DNA of 6,359 bases from an uncultured Ruminococcus sp. (GTDB taxonomy: Bacteria > Bacillota > Clostridia > Oscillospirales > Ruminococcaceae): NCBI GenBank assembly GCA_902796865.1, contig CADBQZ010000009.1:1-6359 (forward strand), read 5' to 3'. Below, piece by piece: positions 1 to 5,119 of this stretch. The notes beneath the pieces were generated by a model, which saw nothing but the letters and a program-made list of their open reading frames with translations, made no database searches and had not been told where the DNA came from. Position 1 is the stretch's first letter. The number at the start of each line of letters is the position of its first letter. The position numbers and the translations under genes are program-made.

Positions 1-1
1 A

Positions 2-394
2 GAAAAGAAAAAAGGGCTTGATGAGCTTTTAGACTATTTAAGAAAAAACGGATTCAAAACGGCGGTTGCAACAGCAACAGACTTTAAGCGTACTGAAAAT
101 TATCTTAAAAAAGCCGGTATTATAGATAAATTCGACCAGTTTGTATGCGGCGACATGATAAAAAAAGGAAAACCTGCTCCGGATATATATATATCAGCCT
201 GTCAGAAACTTAATCTCAAACCCGAAGAATGTATAGCTCTTGAGGACTCTCCAAACGGTATACTATCGGCATACCAAGCGGGATGTATGCCGATAATGGT
301 ACCCGATCTTTCGGAACCTGATGAACAAACAAAAAAGCTTCTTTATGCGAAAATTTCATCTTTGGATAAGCTCATAGACATACTGAAAGTATAA
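2..394 (+). CDS. HAD-superfamily hydrolase, beta-phosphoglucomutase-like (5' truncated)
   Basis: This is the C-terminal 130 residues of a haloacid dehalogenase-type phosphatase or phosphomutase; the start lies left of the window and the frame is open from base 2. Three of the four HAD motifs are visible. Motif II is the Thr-containing strand VATATD (visible residues 22-27) after a typical helix ending in G-F-K-T. Motif III is the Lys of GKPAPDIY (about residue 57). Motif IV is the acidic pair in ALEDSPNG (residues 79-86), followed by the usual ILSAYQAGC helix. The KPAPDIY and EDSPNG wording is that of the beta-PGM/phosphatase subfamily with a small helical cap. Motif I (DxDxT/V) and the cap, which set substrate, lie outside the window, so the substrate cannot be named. 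These enzymes are soluble, Mg-dependent, and work through an aspartyl-phosphate. No hairpin terminator follows the stop. Confidence 0.88.
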   Translation, partial: EKKKGLDELLDYLRKNGFKTAVATATDFKRTENYLKKAGIIDKFDQFVCGDMIKKGKPAPDIYISACQKLNLKPEECIALEDSPNGILSAYQAGCMPIMVPDLSEPDEQTKKLLYAKISSLDKLIDILKV

Positions 395-395
395 G

Positions 396-440
396 AAAAT
401 GAAAAAATTTTGAAAATTATGAAAAAATTACAAAAAAAGA
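396..440 (+). promoter_or_regulatory. Phased A-tracts (UP-element or curved DNA) upstream of the hpf promoter
   Basis: Four A-tracts lie at 402-407, 413-416, 422-427 and 432-438. Their centres are spaced about 10, 10 and 10.5 bp, one helical turn each, and the last ends just before the -35 at 442. Such phasing is known to bend DNA, and A-rich DNA at this position can act as an UP element for the RNA polymerase alpha subunit. The spacing is seen directly; the function is inferred. General AT-richness could produce part of it. Confidence 0.45.
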
Positions 441-441
441 C

Positions 442-470
442 TTGATTTTGCTGAAATTATGTGCTATAAT
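442..470 (+). promoter_or_regulatory. Sigma-A-type promoter of hpf, extended -10
   Basis: The -35 is TTGATT (442-447) and the -10 is a perfect TATAAT (465-470), separated by 17 bp. A TG one base before the -10 (TGC-TATAAT, 462-470) makes it an extended -10. Transcription would start near 477, giving a leader of about 40 nt that carries the palindrome at 483-502. Confidence 0.8.
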
Positions 471-482
471 ATGAGTATAACA

Positions 483-502
483 TAACCGATGAACATCGGT
501 TA
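483..502 (+). promoter_or_regulatory. Perfect palindrome/hairpin in the hpf leader
   Basis: TAACCGATG and CATCGGTTA (483-491 and 494-502) are exact reverse complements around a central AA. As RNA this folds into a stem of at least 8 bp with a GAAC tetraloop, beginning about 6 nt after the predicted start of transcription. The right arm ends on the first A of the ribosome binding site. It could be a DNA operator just downstream of the start site, a 5'-end stabilising hairpin, or a translation modulator. There is no U-tract, so it is not an intrinsic terminator. Confidence 0.6.
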
Positions 503-510
503 AAGGAGGT
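502..510 (+). promoter_or_regulatory. Ribosome binding site fixing the hpf TTG start
   Basis: AAAGGAGGT matches the anti-Shine-Dalgarno sequence almost fully and sits 7 nt before TTG (518-520). It decides for the TTG over the next in-frame ATG (codon 10, base 545), which has no such site and would remove the conserved first beta strand. Confidence 0.85.
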
Positions 511-517
511 CTTAATA

Positions 518-1042
518 TTGAAAGTTACTATCACAGCAAAAAAAATGCAGGTCCCACAGGGATTTACAGAACACGCAGAGCAAAAGATCGAATCAAAACT
601 CAGTAAATTTTTCGGAGATGATGCACAGGCTAAGATAACCATTTCGGAATACAAGAGCGAGATAATTCTTGAACTCACAGTAAAATATAACAGTATGATA
701 TATCGTGCAGAAAGAAAGGCTGCCGATAAGTATGATGCTCTTGATAATGTTATCGATGTAATAATCAGACAGATTATTAAAAATAAAACGAAGATCGGAA
801 AGAAGCTGAAAGACGCTACTTTCAAGGAAACTTATTCTGATATCGAAGAAGAAACAAGCTTTGAAGTTATAAAGCATAAAAAATTCGTTATGCGCCCTAT
901 GGATATAGATGAAGCTATATTACAGATGAATATGCTTGGACACTCATTCTTTATGTTCAGCAACGCTGAGACAGGCAGTACAAATGTCGTTTACAAGCGT
1001 GGAGACGGAAATTATGCGGTATTAGAACCGGAAAGGGAATAA
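518..1042 (+). CDS. hpf: Long-form ribosome hibernation promoting factor HPF
   Basis: The 174-aa product has the architecture of long HPF, the factor that dimerises 70S ribosomes into inactive 100S particles in stationary phase or starvation. Residues 1-95 form the S30AE/RaiA-type domain (beta-alpha-beta-beta-beta-alpha), starting KVTITAKKMQVPQGF and containing the strand ILELTVKYNSMIYRAER; this domain is known to bind the 30S decoding channel. After an acidic linker (about 100-118), residues 119-172 form the C-terminal dimerisation domain, with the hallmark RPMDIDEAILQMNMLGHSFF, then FSNAETG, NVVYKRGDGNYAVLEP. Length matches the family (about 170-190 aa). Translation starts at TTG, chosen from the strong ribosome binding site and the conserved N-terminus. 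The gene is monocistronic, with its own extended -10 promoter and a strong terminator 20 nt after the stop. A weak start codon plus a leader palindrome suggests dosage control, which is inference. Confidence 0.95.
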   Translation: MKVTITAKKMQVPQGFTEHAEQKIESKLSKFFGDDAQAKITISEYKSEIILELTVKYNSMIYRAERKAADKYDALDNVIDVIIRQIIKNKTKIGKKLKDATFKETYSDIEEETSFEVIKHKKFVMRPMDIDEAILQMNMLGHSFFMFSNAETGSTNVVYKRGDGNYAVLEPERE

Positions 1043-1061
1043 TTGTTTGTTGATTCAATAC

Positions 1062-1094
1062 AAAAAGCATCTTCTTAATGGAAGATGCTTTTTT
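1062..1094 (+). terminator. Intrinsic terminator of hpf
   Basis: An 8-bp perfect stem GCATCTTC/GAAGATGC (1067-1074 with 1081-1088) encloses a 6-nt loop and is followed by six Ts (1089-1094). Flanking As (1062-1066) can extend the stem into the T-tract. The next promoter's -35 begins two bases after the T-tract. Confidence 0.92.
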
Positions 1095-1095
1095 A

Positions 1096-1124
1096 TTGCT
1101 TTTTTTTAAAATATGTGTTACAAT
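1096..1124 (+). promoter_or_regulatory. Promoter of the small-peptide/LCP unit, extended -10
   Basis: The -35 is TTGCTT (1096-1101) and the -10 is TACAAT (1119-1124), with 17 bp between them. TG at 1116-1117 makes TGT-TACAAT an extended -10. The predicted start near 1131 falls inside the left arm of the inverted repeat at 1127-1164. Confidence 0.72.
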
Positions 1125-1126
1125 AG

Positions 1127-1164
1127 TTATAGTAAACACTCTAAATATAAATCGTTTACTATAA
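1127..1164 (+). promoter_or_regulatory. 11-bp perfect inverted repeat over the transcription start (operator-like)
   Basis: TTATAGTAAAC (1127-1137) and GTTTACTATAA (1154-1164) are exact reverse complements separated by a 16-bp AT-rich spacer. Centre-to-centre distance of the arms is 27 bp, and the element covers about -4 to +34 relative to the predicted start. The position suits a repressor operator. As RNA the stem would be weak (only two G-C pairs, 16-nt loop), so a DNA site is the better guess. The cognate regulator is not identifiable here. Confidence 0.6.
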
Positions 1165-1192
1165 AGACATAAACATCAAGGAGAAAATCAAA

Positions 1193-1285
1193 ATGAAGAA
1201 AAAAAGTATCGCATTCAGAATAGCAGTACTTATCATGGCAGGAGTACTGATACTGGGATTTATGATACTTCCGTTTATCAGATAA
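1193..1285 (+). CDS. Small single-pass membrane peptide, 30 aa, function unknown
   Basis: The ORF reads from ATG to TAA and encodes 30 residues: a basic N-terminus (MKKK), then a hydrophobic stretch from about residue 10 to 29 (IAVLIMAGVLILGFMILPFI), ending in Arg. This is one transmembrane helix, probably N-in by the positive-inside rule, with almost no soluble part. AAGGAG (1178-1183) lies 9 nt before the ATG, an excellent site in the right place, and the next gene's ribosome binding site begins 4 nt after the stop. The ORF lies between the promoter and the LCP gene, so the two are probably co-transcribed. I do not recognise the family. It could be a small subunit or regulator of the LCP membrane protein, or a short leader ORF that couples translation to the LCP gene. 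It is short enough to be missed by default gene callers. Confidence 0.68.
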   Translation: MKKKSIAFRIAVLIMAGVLILGFMILPFIR

Positions 1286-1303
1286 AATCAAGGAGGTATT
1301 ATA

Positions 1304-2707
1304 ATGTCTGAAAAAAACAATAAAGACTCTTACGCACAGAACACTTTACAATTTTCCGTTCCGCATCAGCAGCCCAGGAAGAATCCGCCGCAGGGACATT
1401 ATCCTAACAGACAAAATCCCAACGGGCAGTACCCCAACGGGCAGCGTCCTAACAGACAATATCCCGGCGGTAATTATCCTAATGATCCATATCAAAACGG
1501 AAATTATCCAAATGATCCTTATGGAGGGCAGTATAATAACAGACAAAGCCCTAACGGTAAGTACAATGACGATCCATACTACAACGGTCAATATCCGCAA
1601 GGCAATTACCCTCAGGGACAAGCTCAGCGACCGCACGCACAAAACGGACAGCCGCCCAGACAGCAAAACAGGAATGCTCCACACGGTCAGCGTCCTGCTC
1701 CGCAAAACAGACGTCAAGCACCTCAAAACAAAAATACAAATACAAAGCCAAAGAAAAAACGCAGAAATCCAGCCTTAAAAATACTTTTCGGGCTTCTTAT
1801 ATTTCTTGTAGTTATTTTTATCATATATTCTATCCTCGCTATGATAGCAATAAGCAAGGTAAACAAGGTCGATACCGGCGAAAGGATCGCTCCTTCGCAT
1901 GACCTCTACAAAAGCTCATCTGTAAGAAATATACTTCTTATCGGAAACGATGCCAGAGACGGCGACAGTGGACGCTCAGACTCGATGATACTTCTTTCGA
2001 TAAACAGCAATACCAATAAAATGAATCTTGTATCTATAATGCGTGATTCGTACGTTGACATACCCGGATATGGCTGGGACAAGCTTAATGCTGCATATTC
2101 TATAGGCGGTCCGGAGCTTCTAATGGACACTATCCAGGAAAACTTTTATGTTGAGATAAATGATTATATTTCAATAAACTTTACATCATTCGCTGATATT
2201 GTCGATGCAGTAGGCGGTGTAGAGATCGAAGTAAATGATGATGAAGCTGATGCGATAAATGTACTGCTCGATAGCTACGAAGGTGTTAATCTATTCGGCG
2301 AACCTAAAGATTCCGATTACTTAAACGGTGCAGGTACATATAAGCTGAACGGAAAGCAGGCACTCTGTTATTCAAGACTGCGTAAGGTCGGCAACGCCGA
2401 TTTTGAACGTACCGAAAGACAAAGAAAAGTGCTTTCAGGAATAATGAAGAATATCGGTCCTACCTCAGCTTTTTCAATGCTGGGCAGCGCTTTCCCTGAT
2501 CTTCAGACAAATATGAGCGGATTTGATATGTATCTGCTGTCACTCAGACTCCCGATACTTATGGGATTCTATGATATGCAGCAGCTTCGTATCCCAGTCG
2601 AAGACTCATTCTACGATTACACCACAGATGACGGACAATCTGCTCTTGGAATAGACATAGATCCAAACCTCGATCTCGTTGAATATGAGCTTTATGCAGA
2701 TAAATAA
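1304..2707 (+). CDS. LytR-CpsA-Psr (LCP) family cell-wall glycopolymer transferase with long disordered N-terminal tail
   Basis: This 467-aa protein is of the type that moves anionic glycopolymers (teichoic acid, capsule or similar) from an undecaprenyl-pyrophosphate carrier onto peptidoglycan, outside the membrane. Residues 1-150 are a low-complexity cytoplasmic tail rich in Pro, Asn, Gln, Gly and Tyr with pentapeptide repeats, ending in a basic KPKKKRR patch. One membrane helix spans about 157-183, giving type II topology. The LCP domain covers about 205-385. It opens with NILLIGNDARDG, contains GRSDSMILLSIN and the signature LVSIMRDSYVDIPGYG with D-K-L-N-A-A-Y, then DAVGGVEIEV, and ends with CYSRLRK and DFERTERQR. 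These Asp and Arg positions match the lipid-pyrophosphate and metal-binding residues of TagT-type enzymes. A C-terminal part of about 80 residues follows. AAGGAGGT sits 6 nt before the ATG, and the gene starts 18 nt after the small membrane ORF. Polymer substrate and specific ortholog are not determinable from sequence. Confidence 0.93.
   Translation: MSEKNNKDSYAQNTLQFSVPHQQPRKNPPQGHYPNRQNPNGQYPNGQRPNRQYPGGNYPNDPYQNGNYPNDPYGGQYNNRQSPNGKYNDDPYYNGQYPQGNYPQGQAQRPHAQNGQPPRQQNRNAPHGQRPAPQNRRQAPQNKNTNTKPKKKRRNPALKILFGLLIFLVVIFIIYSILAMIAISKVNKVDTGERIAPSHDLYKSSSVRNILLIGNDARDGDSGRSDSMILLSINSNTNKMNLVSIMRDSYVDIPGYGWDKLNAAYSIGGPELLMDTIQENFYVEINDYISINFTSFADIVDAVGGVEIEVNDDEADAINVLLDSYEGVNLFGEPKDSDYLNGAGTYKLNGKQALCYSRLRKVGNADFERTERQRKVLSGIMKNIGPTSAFSMLGSAFPDLQTNMSGFDMYLLSLRLPILMGFYDMQQLRIPVEDSFYDYTTDDGQSALGIDIDPNLDLVEYELYADK
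1397..1618 (+). repeat. 15-bp-period coding repeat: (Q/N)YP(N/Q)G pentapeptides in the LCP tail
   Basis: Codons 32-61 read in register as HYPNR, QNPNG, QYPNG, QRPNR, QYPGG, NYPND. A 10-residue version, NYPNDPYQNG then NYPNDPYGGQ, follows at codons 57-76 (1472-1501 and 1502-1531). Two more units, QYPQG and NYPQG, are at codons 96-105. Units differ at synonymous and replacement sites, so the array is old and degenerate. It encodes disordered cytoplasmic sequence and may vary in copy number between strains. Confidence 0.75.
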
Positions 2708-2730
2708 TATTTGACATTCAAACGTAAAAA

Positions 2731-2766
2731 GCCTCATAACAATTTCTCATGAAATTGTTATGAGGC
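2731..2766. terminator. Two-way intrinsic terminator between convergent LCP and methyltransferase genes
   Basis: A 16-bp perfect stem (2731-2746 with 2751-2766; arms begin GCCTCATAAC and end GTTATGAGGC) closes a 4-nt loop, TCAT. On the plus strand it is followed by TGA and then seven Ts (2770-2776); on the minus strand it is followed directly by five Ts (complement of 2726-2730). It therefore serves both the LCP gene, 23 nt after its stop, and the methyltransferase gene, 8 nt after its stop. Confidence 0.93.
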
Positions 2767-2774
2767 TGATTTTT

Positions 2775-3371
2775 TTATTTTGTTATAACGGCTATCGCAC
2801 AAGACATTCTTCCTTCTGCGACCTTGTATTCAACATTCTTGTATCCCAGATCAGAAAAGAATTTTTTATACTCATCAAGTGTAAACTGACGTTTAAAATC
2901 CGCTCCCATTTTATTAAGTATACCAACAGCCATTTTATTATTCTTCTTTTCTGCATTGATATATGTAGGTATTATGACCTTTCCTTCTTCCCTGCATACT
3001 CTCATAAGCTCTTTTATAGCATCCTCCGGCTTATCAAGAAGATGTATAACATTTCCGGCAACCACAACATCAAATCGCTCACTGCGGCAGTCAAGACGAA
3101 ACATATCTGCATATTGTACTTTAACATTGCCGTATTTCTGACACTTTTTAAATGCCTGTTTCAGCATACCTCTCGAATAATCAGTAGCCACCAGAAACTT
3201 GCACTTTGGTGCGATATGTCTGCTGATAGCACCTGTTCCGCAGGCACACTCTAAAACTATATCACTTTTAGTTATTTCCTCGGCAACAAGCCTGCCGATA
3301 TTATTGTAAACATCTTTATTATATACATTCTCAAAAAAATCATAAACCGGTGAAACTTTATCCCAAAACAT
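2775..3371 (-). CDS. Class I SAM-dependent methyltransferase (UbiE/Methyltransf_11 type)
   Basis: The 198-aa protein has a seven-strand Rossmann methyltransferase fold. Motif I is VLECACGTG (residues 39-47), the SAM-binding glycine loop. The acidic end of strand 2 is D64 in LVATDYSRGML, motif II/III includes VQYADMFRLD (86-94) and FDVVVAGNVIHLLDKPEDAIKEL (about 100-122), and strand 5 is EGKVIIPTYI. The N-terminal FWDKVSPVYDFF resembles the start of UbiE-like enzymes acting on small molecules. The substrate is not evident. The ATG at 3371 is chosen because AAAGGAG lies 8 nt before it. The frame stays open upstream for 19 more codons, but that extension would place the ribosome binding site and the promoter's -10 inside the gene. 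It is a single-gene unit, divergent from the flippase and convergent with the LCP gene. Nothing in the context links it to either. Confidence 0.9.
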   Translation of the reverse strand: MFWDKVSPVYDFFENVYNKDVYNNIGRLVAEEITKSDIVLECACGTGAISRHIAPKCKFLVATDYSRGMLKQAFKKCQKYGNVKVQYADMFRLDCRSERFDVVVAGNVIHLLDKPEDAIKELMRVCREEGKVIIPTYINAEKKNNKMAVGILNKMGADFKRQFTLDEYKKFFSDLGYKNVEYKVAEGRMSCAIAVITK

Positions 3372-3379
3372 ATCATGTG

Positions 3380-3386
3380 CTCCTTT
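3380..3386 (-). promoter_or_regulatory. Ribosome binding site fixing the methyltransferase start
   Basis: On the minus strand this reads AAAGGAG and is 8 nt from the ATG at 3371. It selects the 198-aa form over the longer 217-aa reading whose ATG is at 3428. Confidence 0.8.
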
Positions 3387-3399
3387 AGTTTTTTTATAT

Positions 3400-3428
3400 A
3401 TCATAGCATATTTTTCAATATTTTTCAA
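3400..3428 (-). promoter_or_regulatory. Promoter of the methyltransferase gene, extended -10
   Basis: Read on the minus strand, the -35 is TTGAAA (3428-3423) and the -10 is TATGAT (3405-3400), separated by 17 bp, with TGC directly before the -10. Transcription would start near 3393, giving a leader of only about 22 nt. The plus strand here holds an exact tandem 10-mer, TTTTTCAATA, at 3411-3420 and 3421-3430, so a second TTGAAA lies inside the spacer. Confidence 0.72.
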
Positions 3429-3446
3429 TAGTTATACAAGTTAAAA

Positions 3447-3452
3447 TATAAT
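3447..3452 (+). promoter_or_regulatory. Possible -10 of the flippase gene
   Basis: TATAAT occurs here, but the best -35 at 17 bp spacing is only TTCAAT (3424-3429), matching half the consensus. This stretch is so AT-rich that a chance TATAAT is likely. If real, it lies back to back with the methyltransferase promoter, with overlapping -35 regions, and leaves a leader of about 85 nt before the flippase ATG. Confidence 0.3.
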
Positions 3453-3541
3453 AATATTGTTTCATTTTTATATAAAATAAGAATGTTTTTTGCCACTTCT
3501 AAATATCATTAAATAAATCGTTCTGTCGGAGGGAAAAGCCT

Positions 3542-5041
3542 ATGAAAAGAAACAAGATCCTGCGAGATACTGTTTTTCTAACAGCTGTTGAATTTCTTAT
3601 GGAAGGGCTGTCACTGCTAGTAAATATTTTTATAACAAGGCATTCGGGAACAGAAATAATAGGCAAGCTTTCGCTCATAGGTTCATTCTTTGCATTTGTT
3701 ACAATAATATCAAGCGGAAATGTTTATCTTAGCACAAGCCGTTTTATATCCGAAGAGATCGGAAAAAAATGTGGTGATCCTGATAAAGTTCTGAGATATG
3801 GCATGAGGACATCAATGGTTATGAGTATTATTACCGGTACAGCTATATTTTTATCTGCCAAAGTTGTAAGTGTAAAATTCCTAGATACTCCTGATCTTGT
3901 TATTTCAATAAGAATCCTTGCAGCTATACTTCCTGTATGTTCTCTGTCTGCCTGTTTTAAGGGATACTTTACAGCACTTCGGAAAGTTTTTCTACCATCG
4001 GTATGCGGAGTGCTTGAATTTTTGGTAAGATCACTTCTGCTTTGTATCCTTGTAAAATATAATATATTCGATATTTTCACTGCATTTGCATTGAGTATCG
4101 CAGCTGGTCAGCTTACAGGTCTTATATTTCTTAGTATATTTTATTTTAAAACAAGAAAAGCTTCGTATAACAGCTGCACGATAAGCTTTAAAAGATTTAT
4201 TATGTTATCCATACCGATATTTTTAAATAGTCTTGTAACTTCCGTGCTCAGCAGCGCAAATGATGCGCTTGTCCCTATGACTTTAAAGCAGTATGGAAAC
4301 TCTACCTCTGAAGCATTCAGTCAATTCGGCATATTTGAAGCTATAGTTATCCCGGCACTGTTTTTCCCGTCAAGTATCTTATGCAGCCTTTCAAGCATAC
4401 TAGTACCTGAACTTGCAAGAGAAAGAGGCGCTGAAAATACAAGCAGAAACAATTCACTTATCAAAAAGACTTTAAACCGTGCATTTTCATTTTCATTCTT
4501 TGCAGCGGTATTCTTTTTCTGCTTTGGAGACGAGATAGGGTATCTTATGAGCGGTGATATATTTGCTGGTAAAATAATAGCGATCTTAGCACCGGCTGTT
4601 CCGTTCATATACCTTGAAATAATACTTGAAGGCATACTAAAAGGAATGGGACGGCATACATTTTCATCGGTAAACTATCTTGCCGAATACATAATAAGGA
4701 TAACCGTCCTTCTTATATGTGTGCCCTTGTTTGGATTTTACGGTATCGTTGCATCATATCTTGCAAGCAATATCACCTGCAACATTTCGAGACTTATAAT
4801 GATAATGAAAATAACTGATATACCATTTGATATTTCTGATAATATTATAATACCTCTTGTCTCAGGCGGCACGGCTCTTTTAGCTGTAAGCATTACTGAA
4901 ACACTTTTTCATGCAGAAAACATGGATATTCTCCCCAAAACTATTATTTTTGCAGTTTTCATGGGAAGCATTTATCTTTTGCTTATTAAAGCAATAAGAT
5001 TTATTGTAATAAAAGACTGTAAAGATAAGGTAAAAGTATAA
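3542..5041 (+). CDS. MOP-superfamily flippase, SpoVB/polysaccharide exporter type
   Basis: This 499-aa protein is almost wholly hydrophobic, with about 12-14 membrane helices separated by short basic loops, as expected for the MurJ/SpoVB/Wzx/MATE superfamily. Such proteins move lipid-linked sugars or peptidoglycan precursors across the membrane. Family-like features include the N-terminal FLTAVEFLMEGLSLLVNIFITRHSGTEIIG segment, the loop PSSILCSLSSILVPELARERG (276-296) resembling the 'lvPaia' region of SpoVB, and ILKGMGRHTFSSVNYLAEYIIRI (361-387) followed by FGFYGIVASYLAS (397-409), the usual 'G(I/V)xGaaia' helix. Length suits SpoVB-like proteins (about 500-550 aa). GGAGGG (3528-3533) is 8 nt before the ATG. 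It is a single-gene unit ending in a two-way terminator. The substrate is unknown. No glycosyltransferase or polymer cluster is next to it, so it cannot be called Wzx; SpoVB-like is the better guess. Confidence 0.85.
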   Translation: MKRNKILRDTVFLTAVEFLMEGLSLLVNIFITRHSGTEIIGKLSLIGSFFAFVTIISSGNVYLSTSRFISEEIGKKCGDPDKVLRYGMRTSMVMSIITGTAIFLSAKVVSVKFLDTPDLVISIRILAAILPVCSLSACFKGYFTALRKVFLPSVCGVLEFLVRSLLLCILVKYNIFDIFTAFALSIAAGQLTGLIFLSIFYFKTRKASYNSCTISFKRFIMLSIPIFLNSLVTSVLSSANDALVPMTLKQYGNSTSEAFSQFGIFEAIVIPALFFPSSILCSLSSILVPELARERGAENTSRNNSLIKKTLNRAFSFSFFAAVFFFCFGDEIGYLMSGDIFAGKIIAILAPAVPFIYLEIILEGILKGMGRHTFSSVNYLAEYIIRITVLLICVPLFGFYGIVASYLASNITCNISRLIMIMKITDIPFDISDNIIIPLVSGGTALLAVSITETLFHAENMDILPKTIIFAVFMGSIYLLLIKAIRFIVIKDCKDKVKV

Positions 5042-5063
5042 AAAACTTGAAAATTCAAAAAAT

Positions 5064-5090
5064 TGGTCGAGCTTTTCAAAAGCCCGACCA
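5064..5090. terminator. Two-way intrinsic terminator between the flippase gene and asnA
   Basis: TGGTCG and CGACCA form the base of the stem (5064-5069 with 5085-5090). After one A-C mismatch, GCTTTT pairs with AAAAGC (5071-5076 with 5078-5083) around a very tight centre. For asnA, read on the minus strand, the stem is followed by ATTTTTTG (complement of 5055-5062), a proper U-tract. For the flippase, the downstream T-rich run (5091-5111) is interrupted by GG, so termination in that direction may be weaker. Confidence 0.8.
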
Positions 5091-5119
5091 TATCTTTTGG
5101 TTTTATTTTTTCTAAACGA

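Noticed and set aside
181..194. TA dinucleotide run
   Set aside because: It lies in the HAD coding frame and simply encodes Asp-Ile-Tyr-Ile of the conserved KPAPDIY region.
395..441. Terminator for the HAD hydrolase gene
   Set aside because: Only A- and T-tracts are present, with no GC-containing stem. Termination there, if any, is not of the intrinsic type.
457..877. Minus-strand open frames opposite hpf
   Set aside because: They lie antisense to a clearly conserved gene, have no ribosome binding site, and encode translations with no family-like features.
1397..1618. CRISPR-like repetition
   Set aside because: The repeats are 15 bp, degenerate, in frame with a protein, and have no unique spacers of constant size.
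1346..1778. Long open frames on both strands over the N-terminal half of the LCP gene (for example minus 1346-1726 and plus 1482-1778)
   Set aside because: They are by-products of the 15-bp-period repeat, which keeps other frames open. They lack ribosome binding sites, their composition is odd, and the LCP frame is certain.
2760..3254. Plus-strand frame of 164 codons opposite the methyltransferase gene
   Set aside because: It starts inside the terminator hairpin and runs antisense to a recognisable methyltransferase. It is rich in Phe, Ile and Cys, as expected for the complement of that gene.
3372..3428. N-terminal extension of the methyltransferase to the ATG at 3428
   Set aside because: The extension would contain the gene's own AAAGGAG site and TATGAT -10, and the added residues do not look like the family's N-terminus.
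3466..3477. TTTTATATAAAA palindrome upstream of the flippase gene
   Set aside because: It is made only of A and T in an extremely AT-rich stretch, where such palindromes are expected by chance.
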